From Nitrososphaeria archaeon (GTDB lineage: Archaea; Thermoproteota; Nitrososphaeria; JACIWG01): a DNA stretch of 6,191 bases. Position numbers and translations under genes: made by a program. Shown one piece after another: positions 1 to 5,928 of this stretch. The notes beneath the pieces were generated by a model, which saw only the letters and a program-made list of their open reading frames with translations, was not told where the DNA came from and did no database searches. Location of the stretch: NCBI GenBank assembly GCA_014361085.1, contig JACIWG010000091.1, positions 1 to 6,191 of the forward strand, given 5' to 3'. Every line of letters starts with the position of its first letter. The stretch's first letter is position 1.

Positions 1-1
1 G

Positions 2-1645
2 GATAAAGCAAATTATATAGTGAATCCTGTGAAGTCCATAAAGGCTATCATAGGAGACAAGGTAAATGTTTTTAGAGGAAAAGAAGAGTACATGCTAGAA
101 GAGTTTTCAAATTTTATAGAAGAAAACGACCCAGACATAATAGTCTGTCCAGAATGTGATAGCTTCACATTCCCCTACCTAGTTAATAGGGCTAAATTTA
201 TTGGATTAAATTTTAATATTGGAAGAGAAGATTATGATAATATTGAGGCTAGGAAACCATATTGGGCTAAAGGTAGAATTTCACTCGACAACATTATACT
301 TGGAAACGATTTCAATGAATTTGGTGTATGCGGGCTTGTTGAAAGGTCAAGGTTCAGCCTTCTACCGCCAACTATAGCTGGAAGGTGGACAGCTAACAGG
401 TTAAACGATAGCAGAGTATGTTTCGAGCTCATGAACAGGGGATACGTTATACCTGAAAAGAGGGGAAACCTTGAACATGTTAGGAAGATGAGCAATCTTG
501 TTGAAAGAGATAAGGGTGCAATAATATTGCCTCCAAAAATCGGATTACATGAGAATGTTGCAGAACTTGATTTCGAATCCCAGTTTCCAAACATTATAGT
601 AAAATATGGAATAAGCTATGAGACAGTAGGATTGGATGGAATAGAATTTAGAGAGGACGCAATATTACCTCATGTCACAAAATCTGTTCTCGAAAGAAGA
701 TTATACTTTAAAAGGCTTAGAAAAAATTTTCCAAAAGAAAGTATAGAATACAGGTACTGTGAACAGAGGCAAAGTTCACTAAAAATGATACTGGTAACAT
801 TATATGGAACATCAGGATGCTGCTGGAACAGGTTCGGAAACGTTCTAGCATTCGAGGAAATAAACAGGAGGTCAAGAGAATTGATGGTTAAAAGCAAAAA
901 TTTTGTCCAAGAAAAAGGATTCGAAATAGTTTACGCAGACTGTGACAGCCTATTCATAAAAAGGGAAAAATCTTCAAGAGAAGATTATGAAGCTTTAGCC
1001 AAAGAAGTCAGTAGCATAACAGGCATGCCAGTAGCCTTAGACCACCATTACAAGTTTCTAGCACTACTACCACTAAAATCAGACCCTTCAATGGAAGCGC
1101 AAAAACACTATTATGGTATAACATTCGATGGAGAAATCGTTGCAAGAGGAATAGAGGTTAGAAGACATGATACACCAAAATTTGTGAAAGAATTTCAAAC
1201 AAAACTGATAAAGACACTATTCGACTACAACAGCGTAGAAGAAGTTGAAACATTGGGATACAATAGAGCATTAAAGGCGATAGAGGATACTATAAGAGAG
1301 TTGGCAAACGATAGGATAAGATTGGATGACCTAACAGTATACAAGATTCTAAGAAAACCTCTGCAAGAATATGAGAGTAGGCTACCATATGTTTCTGCAG
1401 CAAAACAAATGGAAGCCAAAGGATTATACATTAGACCAGGAAATGTTATAAAATACGTGTACACGGACTCAGACCACCATAACCCACTATGTAGAATAAG
1501 GCCAATCCAACAGAATGAAAAATTCAATTTTGATAAAACAAAATATGCTGACATGATTCTAGAGACAGCAAAAACAATATTATCAATATTCGGTTTCAAT
1601 AAACAATATTACAAATTAAAGTTCGATACCAGATGGTTCAAATAA
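2..1645 (+). CDS. Family B DNA polymerase, PolB2-like, 5' partial
   Basis: DNA-directed DNA polymerase, family B, missing its N-terminus. The frame is open to the left edge; the GTG at 20 is only the first usable start inside the window, and the homologous region upstream (Exo I) should lie outside. Residues are counted from that GTG. Palm motif A is DFESQFPNII (D184). Motif B has K255 followed by LYG (Y262-G263), with V-T in place of the usual N-S. Motif C is YADCDS (D307, D309). The thumb is recognisable at about 441-475 (RKPLQEY, then PYVSAAKQM). The Exo II region reads CDSFTFPYL at 47-54, where active proofreaders have FD; the Asp is replaced by Thr50. No clear YxxxD Exo III is seen near 100-140, where VERSRFSLLPP and ANRLNDSR occur instead. 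These last motifs resemble the archaeal PolB2 (Dpo2) branch, known in Sulfolobales as a damage-associated polymerase. Polymerase call is firm; the PolB2 subgroup and exonuclease loss are inferred. Confidence 0.93.
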   Translation, partial: DKANYIVNPVKSIKAIIGDKVNVFRGKEEYMLEEFSNFIEENDPDIIVCPECDSFTFPYLVNRAKFIGLNFNIGREDYDNIEARKPYWAKGRISLDNIILGNDFNEFGVCGLVERSRFSLLPPTIAGRWTANRLNDSRVCFELMNRGYVIPEKRGNLEHVRKMSNLVERDKGAIILPPKIGLHENVAELDFESQFPNIIVKYGISYETVGLDGIEFREDAILPHVTKSVLERRLYFKRLRKNFPKESIEYRYCEQRQSSLKMILVTLYGTSGCCWNRFGNVLAFEEINRRSRELMVKSKNFVQEKGFEIVYADCDSLFIKREKSSREDYEALAKEVSSITGMPVALDHHYKFLALLPLKSDPSMEAQKHYYGITFDGEIVARGIEVRRHDTPKFVKEFQTKLIKTLFDYNSVEEVETLGYNRALKAIEDTIRELANDRIRLDDLTVYKILRKPLQEYESRLPYVSAAKQMEAKGLYIRPGNVIKYVYTDSDHHNPLCRIRPIQQNEKFNFDKTKYADMILETAKTILSIFGFNKQYYKLKFDTRWFK

Positions 1646-1913
1646 TTTATTCCAAAAAAATAAGAATTGTCTATTTAAATCTAAATTATGATAGTGGAAG
1701 AACTTGTGAGTAAAAGAGAATGCGTTTCTTTTGTGTAAAAGTTATATGGTCTTAAGTTCCATTGTTGCAGTTTGGTGGTTGTTTCGGTTGTGATTCGGTA
1801 AATGAAGGTTGAGGATGCGTTGCGGCGGCCAAGGTTTCGGTTGACACTATGAAAGATTGTTGAAACCGCTATGAAAGGTAATACTATCCGAAAAAAGCCT
1901 TAGAATTCGATAA
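1646..1913. other. Intergenic gap after the polymerase, no convincing gene
   Basis: No solid gene is seen here. An AT-rich stretch (1646-1690) follows the polymerase stop and contains a TATA-like tatttaaat at about 1672-1680. A 16-residue frame starting with ATG at 1688 and ending at 1738 follows it; it could be a leader or a gene remnant and cannot be supported. From 1741 the DNA becomes G/T-rich, with short broken frames in all phases. The 10-mer GTTTCGGTTG occurs twice (1781-1790 and 1834-1843). The second copy begins a palindromic unit listed separately. Confidence 0.5.
1833..1867. repeat. Solitary CRISPR-repeat-like palindromic unit
   Basis: A 35-base unit begins GGTTTC and ends GAAACC, giving a perfect 6-base inverted end pair. 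Its 3' half, ATGAAAGATTGTTGAAAC, resembles the GAAAC-type ends of archaeal CRISPR repeats. The 9-mer CTATGAAAG inside it (1847-1855) recurs at 1869-1877, and its first ten bases recur at 1781-1790. No full second copy and no regular spacing exist, so this is not an array. It may be a leftover repeat, a protein-binding site, or chance. Confidence 0.25.
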
Positions 1914-1964
1914 GTCATTACATACGCCGGAAAATTTGCAGCTATAACCCCTGTCTTAGCATAT

Positions 1965-2441
1965 ATGTCCTCAACATCAACACCGTCAACCAAAATCCTG
2001 CCAAAATACCACCAGCACGCCATAAAACTTCTAATACTCTACACCGGCTACACTCAAGAGGAAATAGAGGCGCTCCAGAAACTATGCAACCAGCACAACA
2101 TAACACTCATAACAGACCAGCCAATCAACTACACCCGCCAAGCCGACGCAATAAAATTCGACCCAAAACAGCTGAAAAAACAGCTCTTCAAAATCCAACC
2201 GCTCGTCTCCAAGCTCACATACCACCTCCAAAAACGCATATCTTCATGTATAGGATATAACAAGGGTGACAATACAAGGGGATACACACAATATAATATA
2301 CTAAGCAATGTTAAAGGCTATGACCATATAATGTTCTGTTCATCAGGTTTTGGTTCTGGTGCTGTTGCTGTTGTTGTTGAAGGTGTGCCAGTCTGTCACT
2401 GCAGCAAGTGCATTTTATTCTGTTCCGGTGACGGTGGATAG
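1965..2441 (+). CDS. Orphan hypothetical protein, probably a gene fragment
   Basis: I do not recognise this protein. The first ~92 residues look genuinely coding: hydrophobic strand and amphipathic helix patterns (AIKLLILYTGYTQEEIEALQ at 19-38, then NITLIT at 45-50), and codons that end overwhelmingly in C or A. The polymerase gene and the 3250 gene do not share that codon use, which suggests transfer. The same frame is open and protein-like upstream to 1914, after a TAA at 1911-1913, so ATG 1965 may be internal and the true 5' end lost. After about position 2240 the character changes: the tail is rich in Gly, Val and Cys, with a GTT-type triplet run at 2358-2379 and a cysteine cluster (CHCSKC). 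That tail looks like read-through into unrelated DNA. No promoter or ribosome site is clear. Best read as a truncated, possibly dead, gene; function unknown. Confidence 0.35.
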   Translation: MSSTSTPSTKILPKYHQHAIKLLILYTGYTQEEIEALQKLCNQHNITLITDQPINYTRQADAIKFDPKQLKKQLFKIQPLVSKLTYHLQKRISSCIGYNKGDNTRGYTQYNILSNVKGYDHIMFCSSGFGSGAVAVVVEGVPVCHCSKCILFCSGDGG

Positions 2442-2444
2442 GAC

Positions 2445-2505
2445 ACACTCTCTGACGTGGATAATGTAATATACTGTTCTAAAATTATATGTGATGAGAG
2501 AGTGT
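2445..2505. repeat. 9-bp inverted repeat around a putative promoter
   Basis: ACACTCTCT at 2445-2453 is the exact reverse complement of AGAGAGTGT at 2497-2505. Between the arms lies the TATA-like taatatac at 2467-2474. Its spacing to ATG 2494 (about 25 bases) fits an archaeal promoter with a leaderless start, so the arms could be an operator. Arms of this length at this spacing are expected about once by chance in a window this size. Confidence 0.25.
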
Positions 2506-2718
2506 TGTAGGAAGCTTGTGCTAGAGTGCTTGACTGCGGTCAAAACAGAAAAAGGGCATATTATAGTGTCAAAGTCCAAGGGAAAAATGGAGGATGGCGC
2601 GGTAAACGGTTATATAGGCGGATTGATTGAGGAAATCTTGGATGCTGAAGCAAACCTTCATCTGGTTTTCTGGCCTGCTGGTCGGAATCTTCGTGGGCAT
2701 GCTTATAGCATACGATGA
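2494..2718 (+). CDS. Small hypothetical protein, doubtful
   Basis: A 74-residue frame starting at ATG 2494 (GTG 2491 is the alternative). I do not recognise it. Residues up to about 55 look coding: the strand is purine-rich and the protein is charged, with RKLVLECLTAVKTEKGHIIV followed by a helix-like GLIEEILDAEAN. The last 20 residues overlap the membrane protein starting at 2642 in another frame, and look like read-through. A TATA-like taatatac at 2467-2474 is placed for a leaderless start. It could be a real short gene translationally coupled to the next one, or the leftover of a frameshifted gene. Confidence 0.35.
   Translation: MRECCRKLVLECLTAVKTEKGHIIVSKSKGKMEDGAVNGYIGGLIEEILDAEANLHLVFWPAGRNLRGHAYSIR
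2629..2632 (+). promoter_or_regulatory. GAGG ribosome binding site choosing ATG 2642
   Basis: GAGG lies 9 bases before ATG 2642 and matches the anti-Shine-Dalgarno end of archaeal 16S rRNA. The longer alternative start, TTG 2627, has no such site and would begin before the GAGG, so ATG 2642 is preferred. Confidence 0.45.
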
Positions 2719-2896
2719 ACTCAATAGGGCACTATCAAATTTTTTAGGCGATCCTCTAACCATGCCAGAAGAATATTTTAGGGCAACAGCTGACATAACA
2801 AGGTTAATTGGCTCCATAGAAAACACTAACATGATTCTGGCAACCGTGGTCCTAATCATCTCAGCAATACTCCTGTGGTACCAGAAAAAAATCTAG
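2642..2896 (+). CDS. Small two-helix membrane protein, unknown function
   Basis: An 84-residue protein from ATG 2642 (TTG 2627 would add five residues). I recognise no family. Two hydrophobic segments are visible: about residues 5-24 (FIWFSGLLVGIFVGMLIA) and 63-79 (MILATVVLIISAILLWY). The first has a GxxxGxxxG-like small-residue face. Between them is a ~38-residue, mildly acidic loop (DELNRALSNF, TMPEEYFRATADI). The C-terminus ends in QKKI just after the second helix, so both ends are probably cytoplasmic and the loop external. The start lies inside the preceding frame (2494-2718), which suggests coupling or a decayed larger gene. Small membrane proteins of this size include holin-like, toxin and subunit proteins, and the sequence does not decide between them. 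Confidence 0.55.
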   Translation: MLKQTFIWFSGLLVGIFVGMLIAYDELNRALSNFLGDPLTMPEEYFRATADITRLIGSIENTNMILATVVLIISAILLWYQKKI

Positions 2897-3204
2897 CAGA
2901 ACACTCTCCCACCCAGCAGGAAAATTTAATATGTACTTCAAAAAATATATGGGATGAAATAGTAGAAGAAAGCAGACGCCAGAGCAGACAACCATGCCAC
3001 AGCAAAAAAATTCTATAATATAATACACTGGACAAGCCACCGGGAAAATGTAAAACCGGGCAAAAAAGAGAGACACAGCCGAGCAAAAACGTTGCGTGAT
3101 TTTCACCCTACCATGGCATGTTTGAGGAATCTTCCATAGGAGTCCACGAAGTTTAGCAGAAAATTCGATCTAATGCGATTAAACAACAATTTTGCGCTCA
3201 AAAT
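2897..3204. other. Gene-free gap
   Basis: No supported gene. A GAACACTCTCC stretch at 2899-2909 repeats, in inverted orientation, the GAGAGTGTT found at 2498-2506. The forward strand is purine-rich, and the tract [C/G]GCAAAAA occurs three times (3001, 3059 and 3083), without enough context to name it. Long minus-strand frames here are hydrophobic, Cys/Phe-rich shadows of this composition. No tRNA or stable hairpin is seen. Confidence 0.5.
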
Positions 3205-3205
3205 G

Positions 3206-3214
3206 CATATAAGG
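3206..3214 (+). promoter_or_regulatory. TATA box of the HNH-DEDDy gene
   Basis: CATATAAGG is preceded by an A-rich stretch (aaaatg) that could serve as a BRE. Its centre is about 40 bases before ATG 3250, so transcription should start near 3235 and leave a leader of about 15 bases. No good ribosome site precedes the ATG. Confidence 0.5.
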
Positions 3215-3249
3215 GATTTTAGCCATATTTTACAGTAGGCGCTTCTAAC

Positions 3250-4623
3250 ATGCGCGAAAACGAAAATGGATTGTCAGGAGACAAGCTTGGTTCAGCGCTT
3301 AAGCTAAAACCTGAACTGGTTCCTTCACCCCTCTGGGGCAAAAGCCTAGCCAATTTAGCTGAAAGAAGCGTAAAATGGTATATTATTTGGAAAAATACTA
3401 GGGCTAGAGAGCTAAAACGAAGTGGAGGACGCTGCGAATACTGTGGTACAACCATAGGATTAACTGTCCATGAAGTTTGGGATTATGACGATGAAAAACA
3501 TGTGCAAAAGCTTATAGGATTCAAAGTTTCATGCAGAGCATGTTCTCTAGTAAATCATTTCGGTTTTGCCTCCGTAAAAGAGTTAGCGGACGTTGCACTC
3601 GAACATTTTATGCAAGTAAACTCTCTAAATAGGGAGGAGGCGCTTAAAATAATCTCTAAAGCCTTTGACGTTTGGCAAAAGAGATCATCCTACAATAAAT
3701 GGTCACAAGATTTTTCATGGCTTGCCAAGAACGCTCAAACTTATGGAATAAACCCCTCAGATATAGAGGGAATCGAGAGAGACCTACAGAACATGAACTC
3801 ACCATACTGCGAATACCCAGAACAAGAAAATGAACTACTAAACCTACCTTTAGTAGGCTACCGTAGAGCCGAAGTGCTCAAGAAGGCGGGAATCAAAACC
3901 GCGGATGACCTGCTTTCATACAGCCTACAAGATTTAATCAACAGTCAACGAATCAATTCACCGGAGATTCTTCCGCCATCACAGCTCGAATTAATATACC
4001 ATTACGCGGAAGCATTCAAGAAAGGCGTTCCTGTTATAATTGACAAAAACATTCCTGCGCTTAGAAGAGAAGATATAGTGTATTTTGACCTAGAATACGA
4101 TCCAGCAAAACCCTTCATTTTTATATTAGGTGTCATGGACAAAAATGGAAATTTAACCCAGTGGTTCATCGAAGACGAAAACAGAGAAAAAGAAGCGCTT
4201 AAACAGTTCGCAAACGAATTCAAGGATTTAGTGTATATAACCTACGCTGGACGGTCAGCAGACTTACCAACATTAATTAAATGCTTTAAAAAACATGAAC
4301 TTCCAGAAGCAAGAAATTTTTACATAATCGACCTTTTTTATGACATAATCGAACCCAGAAGACCAAGAGAGCAAAAAATTTTTTTACCGTTGAAAATCCG
4401 AACAGAAAAAGAAGTAGCAGGATATCTGGGCTTCGTTGAAGACCCTGAAGTAAAGATTCGCAATGGAATGGAGGCCTTGCTACGATTCGGAGAATATCTT
4501 AAAACAACCGATCCAGTGAGAAAAAATTATCTGAAAAAACAGCTTCTCCTATACAACAGAGAAGATTTGAGGAGAACAAGGCACATTTTTGAGGCATTAC
4601 AAAAAATATTAAATGTTGAATAA
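3250..4623 (+). CDS. HNH-like / helix-hairpin-helix / DEDDy exonuclease fusion protein
   Basis: A 457-residue cytosolic protein with three modules. (1) Residues about 23-160: an HNH-endonuclease-like zinc module, with C62xxC65, HEVWDYDD at 74-81, C95xxC98 and NH at 102-103. The PSPLWG lead-in, the HEVW.YDD core and the REEA..I..AF helix match a small HNH family as I remember it. The His usually following the last CxxC is Ser99, so cleavage activity is uncertain. (2) About 195-232: a helix-hairpin-helix (LPLVGYRRAEVLKKAGI), probably for DNA binding. (3) About 275-455: an RNase_H_2 (YprB-like) DEDDy 3'-5' exonuclease with FDLE (D280, E282), AGRSAD (D338) and YNRED (Y435, D439), all catalytic positions present. 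In TM0106-type proteins a RecB/Cas4-like nuclease precedes the HhH and RNase_H_2; here an HNH module takes that place. Transcribed alone from its own TATA box. Fold assignments are confident; the biological role (repair, defence or element maintenance) is not known. Confidence 0.85.
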   Translation: MRENENGLSGDKLGSALKLKPELVPSPLWGKSLANLAERSVKWYIIWKNTRARELKRSGGRCEYCGTTIGLTVHEVWDYDDEKHVQKLIGFKVSCRACSLVNHFGFASVKELADVALEHFMQVNSLNREEALKIISKAFDVWQKRSSYNKWSQDFSWLAKNAQTYGINPSDIEGIERDLQNMNSPYCEYPEQENELLNLPLVGYRRAEVLKKAGIKTADDLLSYSLQDLINSQRINSPEILPPSQLELIYHYAEAFKKGVPVIIDKNIPALRREDIVYFDLEYDPAKPFIFILGVMDKNGNLTQWFIEDENREKEALKQFANEFKDLVYITYAGRSADLPTLIKCFKKHELPEARNFYIIDLFYDIIEPRRPREQKIFLPLKIRTEKEVAGYLGFVEDPEVKIRNGMEALLRFGEYLKTTDPVRKNYLKKQLLLYNREDLRRTRHIFEALQKILNVE

Positions 4624-4765
4624 CGAGTCCAGTCTCCACAACTCCTACAAGATACTCGTAAAACGTCTTCTCTGAAGCCTTCAAAATCATCCTATTAGAT
4701 TCACTCAACCCTTCACCAACAACTATCTGGAAGAAAACAGGAAATAGAATACGGTATTCCTTCAC
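4499..4765 (-). pseudogene. Possible minus-strand gene fragment
   Basis: A minus-strand frame starting at GTG 4763-4765. The first ~48 residues are protein-like (KEYRILFPVFFQIV, then SNRMILKASEKTFYEYLVG), and this stretch lies outside any other gene. Beyond 4623 the frame runs antisense into the end of the HNH-DEDDy gene and becomes hydrophobic and Cys/Phe-rich, which looks like a shadow. I do not recognise it. It may be the remnant of a gene cut by its neighbour, a short protein overlapping convergently, or chance. Confidence 0.22.
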
Positions 4766-4792
4766 TTTTATCCATTCTTAAAAAATTAACTA

Positions 4793-4837
4793 TTTGTTTA
4801 ATTAACAAAAATGTGTCTTCTGGCATGTACACAGAAG
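4793..4837. promoter_or_regulatory. Two dyads upstream of the surface-protein promoter
   Basis: Dyad 1 has arms tttgtt (4793-4798) and aacaaa (4804-4809) around taatt. Dyad 2 has arms cttctg (4817-4822) and cagaag (4832-4837) around a 9-base loop and is followed by a T-rich stretch. They could be operators for the 4924 gene, or dyad 2 could be a terminator for the gene ending at 4623. The arms are short, so chance is possible. Confidence 0.25.
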
Positions 4838-4876
4838 CTTTATTGTCAATTTTATCCTTTTATTTGCCGCATAAAC

Positions 4877-4885
4877 TTTAAATAA
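4877..4885 (+). promoter_or_regulatory. TATA box of the surface-protein gene
   Basis: TTTAAATAA, flanked by the inverted arms aactt (4874-4878) and aagtt (4884-4888). Its centre lies about 43 bases before ATG 4924, which predicts a leader of 15-20 bases. That leader contains GAGG at 4916-4919, four bases before the ATG. Confidence 0.5.
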
Positions 4886-4923
4886 GTTATTTGTTGCATT
4901 TAGTTTACCATTAGTGAGGCAGA

Positions 4924-5730
4924 ATGTCTGCTGAAGCTAAGCCAAGAAAATCTTATAAAAAAATTGTTTTCCCAATAATTGCAATTGTTTTAATAGTAAT
5001 ATTTGCTCTTATTCCAATCATTCCTGTAACATGCAAAGTCAAAGAAGAGGCCTTACTTACAACAGTTGAACCTTATCTATCTACGAGTATCAATACTCGA
5101 CAATATCTAACAACAATTTATAATGAGAGAAAAGAAATTTTTACGACAACCACTTCATGGCAGCAAGTTCTCTCCAATCAAGAGATTATCATAAATGATA
5201 AGGTATCAGTGGACAGGTGGTCCTACTATTCTTATAGATTCTTCGTTGATGTTTCAAATAGGCAGAATATAAAGGTTTTCGGCAATTTTTCTGTTTTAGC
5301 AGGTGACGATATAGTTTTCTATGTCTTCGACCAGAAGGGATATAATAGCTGGATAAGCGGTGGATCTGCTACACCCTATGTTAGTAGTGGACAAGTAGGC
5401 ATATACAACTTTGTATTCTATCCAGACCATACTGATAACTATTATCTTGTGCTTGACAACCGCTATTCACTTGCCTCTCTTATCACCAACAAGCTAGTTT
5501 CAATATGGGTTACCTTAACCTATAATACAGTTAAAACAAACACACAAACCCTAACAACAACAAGGACTATAACGGTTCCCGAAACTGTTACTACAACAAC
5601 ATTAGAAACAATCACCATAACAACTAGCACAACGACAACAAAGACAGTGCAGGTGGAAGCAAATAGAACGAACTATGTGAACTTGCTAGAATACTTGTTG
5701 AAAGGAGGAAGAATTTGCCCTATACCATAA
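4924..5730 (+). CDS. Membrane-anchored surface protein with beta-sandwich domain and Thr-rich stalk
   Basis: A 268-residue extracytoplasmic protein. A Lys-rich cytoplasmic start (1-13) precedes one hydrophobic helix (about 14-35, IVFPIIAIVLIVIFALIPII), acting as a signal anchor. A Thr-rich segment follows (about 46-76). Residues about 80-200 look all-beta: YYSYRFFVDV, IKVFGNFSVLAGDDIVFYVFD, and YNFVFYPDHTDNYYLVLDN, in line with archaeal GOLD/emp24-like domains; this comparison is from memory. Residues 198-240 form a Thr-rich stalk (TTTRTITVPETVTTTT), a likely O-glycosylation site. N-glycosylation sequons are present at N121-F-S and N247-R-T. The C-terminus (YVNLLEYLLKGGRICPIP) is short and not a membrane helix, so the protein hangs from its N-terminus. 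It stands alone, with its own TATA box and a GAGG before the ATG. Ligand and role are unknown. Confidence 0.82.
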   Translation: MSAEAKPRKSYKKIVFPIIAIVLIVIFALIPIIPVTCKVKEEALLTTVEPYLSTSINTRQYLTTIYNERKEIFTTTTSWQQVLSNQEIIINDKVSVDRWSYYSYRFFVDVSNRQNIKVFGNFSVLAGDDIVFYVFDQKGYNSWISGGSATPYVSSGQVGIYNFVFYPDHTDNYYLVLDNRYSLASLITNKLVSIWVTLTYNTVKTNTQTLTTTRTITVPETVTTTTLETITITTSTTTTKTVQVEANRTNYVNLLEYLLKGGRICPIP

Positions 5731-5790
5731 TTTAAGACACAGGGACAAATTCTTTCTTCCTACACCAATTTTTTATTTTATTTTTTCTCT
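5703..5790 (+). terminator. Stop-spanning hairpin followed by a T tract
   Basis: The left arm at 5703-5721 pairs with the right arm at 5741-5761: CCCT with AGGG, a bulged A5745, AAGAATTTG with CAAATTCTT, a bulged T5755, then six more pairs including one G-U. That is 19 pairs around a 19-base loop holding the TAA stop (5728-5730). A T-rich tract follows at 5769-5790. It probably ends transcription of the surface-protein gene and may protect the mRNA end. Confidence 0.6.
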
Positions 5791-5900
5791 AATATATTTG
5801 CAAAATGCTATAAGCTTATGGAGCATGCCCTTTACAAGGTAAAGACATTCATAATAATGATAATTTTAAATTATAAAACAAGTAGGAACGTAATTGGAAA

Positions 5901-5909
5901 TTTATAAAT
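5901..5909 (+). promoter_or_regulatory. TATA box placed for a leaderless transcript
   Basis: TTTATAAAT is centred about 24-26 bases before GTG 5929. That is the archaeal distance from TATA to transcription start, so the mRNA should begin at or next to the start codon. Confidence 0.5.
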
Positions 5910-5928
5910 AGTTTAGAATTTGGATATA

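Noticed and set aside
232..1599. Minus-strand frames inside the polymerase gene
   Set aside because: They are antisense to a clear polymerase frame and show no coding character of their own.
1781..1880. A CRISPR array
   Set aside because: Only one full palindromic unit; the echoes are 9-10 bases and not regularly spaced.
2341..2400. Triplet microsatellite (GTT/GCT run)
   Set aside because: Short and imperfect; noted only as part of the degraded tail of the orphan frame.
2491..2560. GTGATGA resembling a box C of a C/D guide RNA
   Set aside because: No CTGA box D or internal boxes at suitable spacing.
2856..3106. Two long minus-strand frames in the gap
   Set aside because: Both are Cys/Phe/Leu-rich with no start context and arise from the purine-rich composition of the other strand.
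4623..4659. Inverted pair acgagt/actcgt just after the nuclease stop as a terminator
   Set aside because: Six-base arms with a 25-base loop and no T tract; expected by chance.
5818..5907. A 29-codon frame beginning ATG after a palindromic ATAAGCTTAT
   Set aside because: No promoter or ribosome site, an Ile/Lys/Asn composition typical of AT-rich spacer, and it runs over the TATA box of the next gene.
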